NCBI GenBank assembly: GCA_009602725.1
Contig: WELB01000011.1
Coordinates: 215,726-226,641 of the forward strand
Origin: Spirogloea muscicola
Taxonomy: Eukaryota > Streptophyta > Zygnematophyceae > Spirogloeales > Spirogloeaceae
Direction: 5' to 3'
DNA length: 10,916 nucleotides
Positions 1 through 7,896 of this stretch are shown here, one piece after another. Position numbers and translations under genes: made by a program. The notes under the pieces are model-generated. The model searched no databases, was not told the DNA's origin, and was given only the letters and a program-made list of their open reading frames with translations. Position 1 is the stretch's first letter, and every line of letters starts with the position of its first letter.

Positions 1-164
1 TCGCGGCGGCGTGCAGGCCCCCTCCCGACCCTGCCCCTGCGCCGGCCCCCGCTGCCACCGTCGCTCCCGTCGCCGCCGCCGTGCCCGCCGCCGCCGCACC
101 CGCGCGTTCTCGGCGCCGCCTTCGGAGCCGGAGTCCCGAACTTCCCCCGGCCAAGTTTGCCTAG
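1..164. other. GC-rich 5' edge, no resolved gene
   Basis: This is a very GC-rich, Ala/Pro/Arg-rich stretch. The frame used by the downstream methyltransferase gene is open from the window edge until a TAG at 162-164. The other two plus-strand frames are also open, so coding cannot be decided by frame alone. It may be an upstream exon or intron of the next gene, or a 5' leader cut by the window edge. No promoter element was identified. Confidence 0.3.
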
Positions 165-371
165 GCGCAGCGGTTCCTCGTCCTCTCCGCCCTCGATGCC
201 GTCAACAGGCTACCTTCACCGACCCCAGCGCCATCTCTTCCGCCGCCGTCACCCCCGCCTGCGGAGCCCGCGTGCGCGCAGTGCCCAACCTGTCCGCGGG
301 ACTTTGCAACTCCCCGCGGTGTCTCCTCGCACCGGAAACACTGCAAGGGGTATCCCAGCCCCACTGGCACG
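165..371 (+). other. Open stretch with C2HC zinc-finger-like motif, possible upstream exon
   Basis: The frame of the downstream proline-rich methyltransferase is open here without a break, but has no ATG before 372. At 282-344 it encodes a C-x2-C-x12-H-x3-C pattern (CPTC, then Phe three residues after the second Cys, TPRGVSSHRKHC). That spacing and the Phe/Gly placement resemble genuine C2HC/C2H2-type fingers, including those found in some LINE-type retroelement proteins. A plausible splice acceptor (CAG at 206-208) would start an exon at 209 in the right frame. The stretch could therefore be an internal exon adding a finger to the protein, with the true start outside the window. Alternatively it is 5' UTR and the motif is a chance product of GC-rich sequence. 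The finger pattern is seen directly; its expression is inferred. Confidence 0.4.
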
Positions 372-2601
372 ATGCCCGATGCGGCCGCCGCAGCTTGCAA
401 CCCCATCGCCACCGTCCTGGCAGTCTCACCTCAGGAGCCGATCACGGAGGAGCATCCTCCTGCCCGTGAGACGCGATGGACACCTGCTTTATCGGCTCAG
501 CCCTCGAGATGTGAAGGGCCCCCCGAGGTGAACCCGGTCTCTCCGCAGGGTGCCTTGCCCCCTGGGCGTGATGCTGCCCCCGATATCCCTGTGAGTGCGC
601 CTCCCGTGGCAGCAGGGCCGCCGTCCCCACCGCCGTCGCCGCCGCCGCCGTCACCTCCGTCGCCGCCGTCGCCGTCACCTCCGTCGCCGCCGTCGCCGCC
701 GGCGCCACCCCAGAGTCCACCTCCGCCGCGCCAGCCACCCGCCTCGGCCTCGCCGCCGTTTCCCCCGTCTGAGCTTCCACCTTCCCAGCCATACACCATC
801 CCGCCTCTCGCGCTGCCCTGCCCCCTGCCGCCGCCGCTGGCCAATGTGACGTGCCCTCCGCCGCTGGCCCTGCCGCCACTCCCCGACTGCGTCTGCCCGC
901 CGCCGACTCCGGCCTCCGTCTGCCCGCCGCCGGCTCCGGCCTCCGTCTGCCCGCCGCCGGCTCCCGCCACCGTCTGCCCGCCGCCGGCTCCAGCCGCCAT
1001 CACTGCAGCCTTGCCGTGCGAGAGCGTGCACAAGCGACAGGGATATCGCACCAATCTGGACGAGGCCACCATCCGGCGGCGCACGCAGCTGGAGCTGCAC
1101 CGTCTGAACCTCGCGAAGGCGCAGCAGATCTTTAAGGACCACCTCGCTACTCGCGCCAAGTCCTTTGGCACCGCGTTGTCGTCCGTGAACGTGAACTACG
1201 GGCGGATCAAGAAGCTGCGGTTGGCGCCTGGCTCGCGCAAGCCCGGGGTGAAGCTCGCCGACCTGCTGGAGTACTACGCACCGATTTATCCCTGCTTTGG
1301 CGAGCAGCGCCTCGGAAGGTGGAGCGACGGTGGCAAGTGGATTTGCCGGCCGTACCTCCTCAACTCCTCATCTGTTGTCTACAGGTCCGTTCCACAAGTC
1401 TTATTCGCTATCTTGCTATCCCCCTGACATCAACAGCAAGACTCATGACCAGTGATGCAAAGAGCATGTGGAGGTCTGTCGCACTATTGAATTATCATGT
1501 ATAGATTTGCACTCCAATACACTATCTTAATGTTACTTGGCCAATGACACTACAAAAATAGCATATACTTGTTTAAAATATCCAATTTGAGTATTTATGG
1601 CTTGGTTGGAAGAGGCCAAGGCGAGCAGCGAGCAGCGCCACTACTCCTGTTCACATCAGGCTCGTGGCGCTTGGCAGCATTGGCAGCCATGCGGAGATCA
1701 GCTTTGAGCTGGCCATGCATGGCAAGACACGAGCCGAGATCCACGTCTTCGACCACACGCTGGATCCTACCTTGATCACGCAGCTGAAGCAGCGCAACGA
1801 GTTTGTCTTCCACGACGTTGGACTTGGCAGTGTGACTGACAAGAAGAGGAAGCTCATGCGCCTCAAGGTACTACTTCAGTCCTCTTGAGGCTGCCTGCAC
1901 GTTGTGCTGTTAGGAGGCAGCAGAATGAGCCTCCTCAAATTGCATGAGATTCGGAGCTCGAAGCAGACAGAGAATCTTATTGTCTATTGCCAGAGCAGGA
2001 CATCATGAGGAACCTTGGCCACAAGTACGTTGATGTGCTCAAGATCGACTGTGAAGGTTGCGAGTACACAGTTATGAAGGACATTCTCAGGACGTCATTT
2101 CTGCAAGTTGGACAGGTAGGGCTACTGCCCTGGCCTCAGAACGTCTATCCTCTACTGCTGGCCTAATCACCTGCCTGTCATCCAACCAACTTGATATGTG
2201 CTTGAGATCGTGGCCATGTTGCATCTGCATGTGAAGCAGCTCTGGCATGCATTAGTGGTTGCCAGCCTTTCATAATGTTCTCTACCTTCACATCTGCGTA
2301 GCAGCGGAGCTGATCATTCGTATGGACTTGCACCTTGGATGCCCAGTCAGATGACAATCAGGTGAATCTTGGTAGCTGCGCCAGATTGTAAACAGTCTGA
2401 CATGGCATGATCTGCCTGCTTGGTCCACTCCGTCTACAGATCCAGGTGGAGGTGCACAACATCTCTAACCTGACGCAGCTGGCGAACTTTCTGAGCTTGA
2501 TGGAGAAGCACAACTTCCGAATGTTTCACATGGAGCCCAACTGGCGGTGGCTGGAAGGCTTGGAGCTTGCCTACATCCACGTCTCTCTCACCCGCCCCTG
2601 A
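372..2601 (+). CDS. Proline-rich protein with METTL24-like (Methyltransf_22) methyltransferase domain
   Basis: Proposed exons are 372-1384, 1678-1867, 1999-2115 and 2440-2601, giving about 493 aa. Residues about 75-125 are Pro/Ser-Pro-rich, and residues about 174-209 are four CPPPAPAxV-type repeats. The C-terminal half matches the METTL24-like family: CFGEQRLGRWSDGGKWIC, then VVYSIGSHAEISFE (the SAM-binding strand/loop region), HVFDHTLD, then LGHKYVDVLKIDCEGCEY, and finally QVEVHNISNL and a C-terminal strand ending VSLTRP. Such proteins are presumed SAM-dependent methyltransferases; the substrate is unknown. The acceptor at 1676-1677 was chosen because it restores VYSIGS. A pyrimidine-richer acceptor at 1658-1659 would give a variant with six more residues. 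The other junctions are GT-AG and in phase. ATG 372 is simply the first in-frame ATG, and the open frame extends upstream through a zinc-finger motif. No signal peptide or membrane segment is visible from this start. Domain assignment is confident; the N-terminus is not. Confidence 0.8.
622..737 (+). repeat. Low-complexity (CCG/TCC)-rich tract encoding Pro/Ser-Pro run
   Basis: Short CCG, CCT and TCG codons repeat through this stretch and encode a run of Pro with SP, SPP and SPPP units, as in hydroxyproline-rich cell-wall proteins of green algae. It lies inside exon 1 of the methyltransferase gene. Tracts like this are length-variable and error-prone in assembly. The same bases create long open frames on the opposite strand, which are artefacts. 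Confidence 0.75.
891..998 (+). repeat. Four tandem 27-bp repeats (9-aa unit VCPPPAPAS)
   Basis: Four consecutive 27-bp units start at 891, 918, 945 and 972, each beginning GTCTGCCCGCCGCCG. They encode VCPPPTPAS, VCPPPAPAS, VCPPPAPAT and VCPPPAPAA. The period is a multiple of three, so copy number can change without breaking the frame. Each unit keeps one Cys, which may matter for crosslinking or metal binding. The array sits between the Pro-rich tract and the methyltransferase domain. Confidence 0.9.
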
Positions 2602-4040
2602 TGCATTGCCCAGACCCTTGCTCGTGCTATATTCAGGTCTGTTGATCGCCATTCAAACGCATTTCTTCCTAGATCATTAGATAGCACTGCTCATTGATGC
2701 TCACTTGGCAGATGTGCTCAACTGGAAGGTAGGAGCTCAGAGCTTTACAACATATATTCGCAAGTTCTTCGCTAGCTAGAATCAGTCTTTGGTGCCATTA
2801 CTTTCGCCTCCCAGGCAGCTGAATGGCCCATTACAGCCGCAGCTTCAAGGGGCAGAAAAGTGGTGGTTAAGAGGCTTTGGGGTTGTGATTGCTTAGCGCT
2901 AGCTCCAGCTTCGCTCGCTTAGTTTACAGAAGAGAAGTTGCCCTCAAATCTGACTTGCAACTGACTTTCTCCATGTGTAGAATAAGCATCTACTGCATGG
3001 TTGAGCTCCCCTCCGTAGATCTAATCCAGAGGGATATGTTGTTCTCGAGTCGTCCTCACGGGTGGCTTCATATGAGCGAGTCAAGCACAGCTGCGAGAAG
3101 AGGTTGAGGGCCATTTCTGCACCTGCCATACATTATCAAGCACTCTATAATCATAAGATCGAAGCTCTTCTACCTTTGGGTGCACATTTGCTGGTCAAAG
3201 GAAGCCCAATTACTGGCATCTACGCTGCCTATGTGTATGCTTGGCTCGTTACATGGCATCAAAGGGCGAGCAGTGTAGCAGAGCCATCGCTCGCTGTGTC
3301 CCAAAGAACTTGGCGGGGGTGGGTCCAGCAGAATCGATTGACTGCTGGCAAGGGGCGCCAGTGTTCTGTATGACGAAGGGATGTAGTTACTGCATTTGTA
3401 CAGAAGATCAGAGTAGCCAGCTATAGGAGGATTACAGTCAGTGCAAAGGAAGCCAGGCAGATGCAGCAACATAACCATTCGCCAGGAGATAGAAGAACGT
3501 GTGGGGAAGGTGTTCTCTGTTGAGCGTGCAAGAAATAGTGACAGCAGCCAAGGAGCTAGGAAGAGAGAAGCTGCCGGACCGCATGAAATGAGAGGGAGGC
3601 CAATTCAAGCCAATACATTGTTCAGACAGAGTCTAGTGCAGGACGACGTACTGCGGCTGCGATTGTCTGCTGCCGAAAGGAGTTCCTCCAAGCAGATAGT
3701 GACTGCAGCTGGTCAGCTTACAGGAGACCAAGGCGTTCGTGAAGCGTGTAAGTAGTGAAGGAGAAAGAAGGTGCTCGCCCATTGAGAAGAGGGGCTGGCA
3801 GGGAGGGAAGGAGAAGGACGTGGAAGAACGGGTACAAGTCTAAGTGAGACGGGCCGCTCGGGCCAGCTCACCACGTGGCAGCCCGCCAGCCGCCAACGTA
3901 CGGGCAGTGTTTGCGCCGCGGCCCGTCTGAGCTGACGACATTGAGCTCTTACCGCGGGGGCTGGGTAAATCAATGCTGTGAATTAAAACCCCCGCCTTAT
4001 CCGCTGGCTCCGAAAAGAATCCGGAGGAGTGCTGCATTGT
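2602..4040. other. Intergenic region, no recognised gene
   Basis: This follows the methyltransferase stop codon. Short open stretches exist on both strands; the longest on the plus strand is 3441-3755 (104 codons, charged, no recognised domain). None shows family motifs or an exon-like series. From about 3830 base composition rises to the high GC typical of the 5' ends of the genes in this window, so the right end probably holds the promoter and leader of the T-protein gene. No TGTAA polyadenylation signal was found soon after 2601. Confidence 0.55.
3976..3992 (+). promoter_or_regulatory. Weak AT-rich TATA-like element upstream of the T-protein gene
   Basis: A short AT-rich patch (GTGAATTAAAAC) stands out in otherwise GC-rich sequence, about 245 bp upstream of the ATG at 4223. 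Position and contrast suggest a core promoter element, but the match to TATAAA is poor and no transcription start evidence is available. It is listed only as a candidate. Confidence 0.15.
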
Positions 4041-4222
4041 AGTGGGAGGGGCCGGGGACGGCACGACCGCCGCTGCCCGCCAACGGTGCGCCTTAGCGGC
4101 GCCACATGACGGCCCTCACCACGAAATTCCACTACAGAGCCCCGACCAATATCTACTATGTGGAATATTGCTCATGAACACCGTCTGTATGCAACTGGCT
4201 AACTGTTACAGCCGCTCATTTA

Positions 4223-7200
4223 ATGTCAGCAGCCGCATTCCGTCTGTGTCCTACCGCGCCACAAATCCCACAACGGAGCCCCGCCGCCGATCTCTGCCGA
4301 GCCAGCGGCGGGAGGCCCGCAGGACGCGGCGCGCCTCGCGGCGGCCCCTGCGGGCTCCTCGCCGCCGCCANCGGCGCGGCCGCTGCTGGCGCTGCGGCCC
4401 GCCGCCGCGCCGCCGGTCCGCGGCCTCGCTGACGATGCCGCTTCGCTCAAGCGCACCGCGCTGTACGACTTCCACGTCCAGCACGGCGGCAAAATGGTGC
4501 CGTTCGCGGGGTACAGCATGCCGATCCAGTATAAGGACAGCATCATCGACTCGACGCTCAACTGCCGCAGCAACGGCAGCCTCTTCGACGTCTCCCACAT
4601 GTGTGGCCTCAGCCTCAAGGTCAGTCGGCTTGATGGCTTGATCGACATAGGCAATGGCAGGCGCTGTGACCATCCACCGTAGAAGGTCACGCCATGCAGG
4701 ACCTCTGCACGGCTCGCAGTCGAACACGGGGTCTTTGCGAGATTCTCAGCGCCTGCTGTGGAAGAAACTTGCAATGCTGGCCACTGAAATGAGTGAATAT
4801 TGTCTTATGAGCTCAGCTGCACGCTGTAAGGGATTATACTTGTGCAGAAGGAGCGAGGTCATTAATCATCGCATTCGCAGCTATGCATGCAGCTGCTCCC
4901 TGCAGTCCAGAGCATCAGTCTCCTCCTGCTTCGCTATGTTGCAAGTACTGCCGAATGCAAGTACTGCCGGATATACCACATGTCAGCAATGTTCGGAATG
5001 CTGCTGCTAGAGGTAGCAGCTTGAGCTCTGACTTTGGCTGTCACTACGTGCAGGGCAAGGACAGCATTCCCTTCCTGGAGACCTTGGTGGTCGGAGACCT
5101 TGCTAGCCTGAAGCTTGGGACTGGCAGTCTATCTGTGTTCACTAACGAGAAGGGGGGTGAGCTGCAGTGGCTTACCTTGAGATTGAACACAACCAATTCA
5201 ATGTGAAGACGCAACTTATAAGAGAAGCTTCACTTGATATCTCACTTCGCAGCTGATTGTCTGTCTCATATCAAGTGGATAACAGCCTACCTGACCTGTG
5301 CCCTCACAAAATGCATATCAACAACTTATCAACTTGGACCTTCTGCTGCAGGCGTCATTGATGACACAGTCATCTCAAAGCTGGCCGATGATCACATCTA
5401 CCTGGTTCTGAATGCTGGCTGCCGTGATAAGGACTTAGGTGAGCCTTCACTTGTTCCTTGGCTTGTAAGCAGCCTCAGATTGTAGCAATTTGCTTCTTAC
5501 TCTTGCTCGCTCGGTCGCCGTGGAATGGTGGATATAGCTGGCACATCCAGTAAGTACATAATGCCTTGTTTGCTGAAGATATTGTGCGAAAGTGGAGAAC
5601 CAATCTTGACATCTGTGTTTGTCAGAGCATATTGAGAAGCATCTGAAGCCATATCAGAGCAAAGGCAAGGACGTGGTGTGGCACATACACGATGACCGGT
5701 CTTTGCTGGCCCTTCAAGGCCCCCTTGCTCCTTCGGTCCTCCAGAAGCTGACTTCAGAGGACCTCAGCAAGCTCTTATTCAGCGACATCAAGCTGACAAA
5801 AATCAATGGGGCAGACTGCTTCTTGACACGCACAGGGTGAGCGTAGAGCAGCTACCGAGGTGTTGGGTATGTTTGCATGTTGTGCACGAAATTAAGAAGT
5901 CTAATACCTAGATGGTCTAGCAAATTACTCAACCAGCATTGCCATTAGCAAGTCAAGCTGTTATTGTCCCATGTGGTAGCAGTCCTTTTGTCTATTGCCG
6001 GCATCTATGTGCTTACTCAAGTGTTCATGTGCAAGAGGTCACTACCAACATGCCCCACGTGCCTGCTTAAATTTCTCACTGCAAACAGGTACACTGGCGA
6101 GGATGGATTTGAGATCTCTGTTCCCTCTGAGCATGCTGTGGAGCTTGCAAAGAAGATATTGGAAGCATCTGAAGACAAGGTAAGATTGACAGGTCTTGGA
6201 GCAAGAGACAGCTTGCGACTGGAGGCGGGCCTCTGCCTGTATGGCAATGACCTGGAGCAACATGTCACACCAATTGAGGCTGGGCTCGCTTGGACAGTCG
6301 GCAAGAGGTGCGCATCTCAAAGCTGTCATGTCAGATGGTCCTGCTTGACTAGACTGCTTGTTGGGCTTGCATGCTTACATAGACTATGTTGATGGAAGCT
6401 GCAGTACACTTGTTATGACATGGGTTTTGAGTACCATCCAAATGCTGTGTGACGTGGGCCACTCTTGCAGACGACGCTCAGAGGGAGGCTTCCTTGGCTC
6501 TGAAACTATATTGAAGCAAATTTCAGAGGGTCCCTCCATCAGGCGTGTTGGCATCATATCTAGTGGTGCTCCTGCTCGCCAGTACGTCTCTGCCAGTTCA
6601 CCTGATAGGAGGGTAGTCATCTCGCAAGCTCATGATGTTCACATAGTATGCAGGCCAGCTAGCTATGTCCGCTTTTGCCTCTCCATCAGGTTGTAGAAGC
6701 ATGCCAAGCCAGTAGAAGGCAGCTGGTAATCGTATTGGTGGCGGCATTCATGCAGTCACGCAGAGATCCTTGACGAGGCTGGCAATCAGGCTCTTGGCGA
6801 GGTCACTTCTGGAGGATTTAGCCCGTGTTTGAAGAAAAACATAGCCATGGGCTATGTGAAAAGTGGGAATCATAAAAGTGGCACACAGCTTAAGGTTCGT
6901 GTTATTGAGACACTGCGCTTTGGACCACCTCAGGTCCCTTGTGTGCCGCAGGCCAGTAGAGCGAAGCATTTTATGCAGAAGCTAGTGCTTGATGAGAAGG
7001 AAAGACCGAAGAAAGTGCGTAGTAGTCTACTCTACCTTGTCCTCTTCTGTCTTGAGCAAGTTGTACCTTCCACGACCAACTCGATGCTGACCACGGGGCA
7101 CTTTCAGGCCACGTGCTTCTCTCTGGTTGATACCGCCTGACAAGGCCCTCTGGCACTCATCATCTGAACTACTGTGCTGACTTTGAATTGGCAGGTAAAA

Positions 7201-7272
7201 GTTCGCGGCAAGGTCAATGACGGAGTCGTAACCAAGATGCCATTCGTGCCGACCAAGTATTACAAGGGCTGA
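4223..7272 (+). CDS. GCST: Aminomethyltransferase, mitochondrial glycine cleavage system T-protein
   Basis: T-protein takes the aminomethyl group from lipoyl-H-protein, releases ammonia and makes 5,10-methylene-tetrahydrofolate in mitochondria, the step that makes photorespiratory glycine decarboxylation work. Exons end or lie at (about 4223)-4619, 5054-5156, 5352-5438, 5626-5836, 6089-6307, 6471-6579, 6754-6894 and 7195-7272; all join in one frame. From Ala at 4440 the mature protein is about 375 aa, normal for the plant family. Seen motifs are [34 protein letters not shown] (containing the Asp proposed as catalytic), YTGEDGFEI (folate-site region), [31 protein letters not shown] and C-terminal [12 protein letters not shown]. 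The start is uncertain: the mature frame is open back to 4224 but has no ATG, while ATG 4223 lies in another frame that would need a shift near the N at 4371 or a small intron. The exon 6/7 junction lacks GT-AG. The identity is very secure. Confidence 0.93.
4371..4371. other. Ambiguous base (N) in the transit-peptide coding region
   Basis: A single N interrupts a very GC-rich run of GCC/GCG codons in the N-terminal region of the T-protein gene. All three frames around it give Ala/Arg/Pro-rich, presequence-like peptides. A miscounted base here would explain why the ATG at 4223 ([18 protein letters not shown]) and the mature protein are in different frames. Confidence 0.6.
4940..4971 (+). repeat. 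Two tandem 16-bp copies in T-protein intron 1
   Basis: TGCAAGTACTGCCGAA at 4940-4955 is followed directly by TGCAAGTACTGCCGGA at 4956-4971, differing at one base. It lies within intron 1 of the T-protein gene and looks like a recent small duplication with no evident function. Confidence 0.85.
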
Positions 7273-7896
7273 CCTCGGTCAGGCTAGCCACTCGCTTAGC
7301 TGTCTCGCAATAGTTAGAGACTTTTTTGCACCATTAAGATGCACCCAGCTCATTCGACCTGGGACCTGGTACAGACCCTGCTGCAAGTGACACCTCTTCT
7401 TTCCATTGCTTGGGAGATGAGATTGCCTATTCATTATCATTCTACTCTACTATCTCAAGTGTCGCCATCAAAATGTCAAACTGCTACATGAGCACTGCAG
7501 CAGCAGAAGCTCAATGAAAGAGGGCAAGGGTATGGGGCTTCCTACTGCCGCTTCTCAATTGCTGCTGCTGATGCACCTCTTCCGGGGCACAAGGTCCTGG
7601 CGCCCAAGCATTTACAGAGTCGCTGCACACTGACTGGCTACGAAAGGGAGGGCCTGTGGCAACTACTGCTCGTTCTTCTCACGACCCACTGATGACTATC
7701 AACGTTTCATGACTTCCTAGTCTGTGAATAAATGCCCCCCCATAATCTGATGCACAGAGGATGTTGGAAAGTGAGAAAGGACTTATGGTGGCAACTTCAC
7801 TGCTGCAGCACGAGTGCCAATCTCCAGGTCAGTCATAGCAAAGCAGCGACCCCCCAGGCGAAGAAGGTGCTGTGAGCAGCTTGTGTGACAAGCTCA
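7273..7896. other. Convergent 3' intergenic region
   Basis: This 624-bp stretch separates the stop codons of two convergent genes, the T-protein on plus and the kinase on minus, so it should contain both 3' UTRs. An AATAAA lies at 7727-7732 on plus, but about 455 bp after the stop it is far for a green-algal signal. The usual algal TGTAA was not found on plus. No open frame with recognisable content was seen. Confidence 0.5.
7878..7894 (-). other. Perfect 7-bp inverted repeat just after the kinase stop codon
   Basis: AGCTTGT (7878-7884) and ACAAGCT (7888-7894) are exact reverse complements with a 3-base loop. On the minus strand the hairpin starts two bases after the kinase TGA (7897-7899), at the very beginning of the 3' UTR. 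A short stem like this can arise by chance, and no run of T follows to suggest termination. Confidence 0.3.

Noticed and set aside
497-1171. Long Gly-rich open frame on the minus strand (224 codons)
   Set aside because: It is the antisense of the Pro-rich and repeat region; GC-rich CCG repeats have no stops on either strand. The plus frame leads into a recognised domain, this one does not.
3900-4440. Glycine riboswitch upstream of a glycine-cleavage gene
   Set aside because: Known glycine riboswitches are bacterial, this is a spliced eukaryotic gene, and no matching conserved core was seen.
4226-4774. 182-codon minus-strand open frame
   Set aside because: It is antisense to T-protein exon 1 and its GC-rich leader; the plus strand encodes conserved T-protein residues.
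6181-6193. Possible 13-bp intron starting GTAAGAT and ending ACAG in T-protein exon 5
   Set aside because: It is far too short to be spliced, and reading through gives the conserved [17 protein letters not shown].
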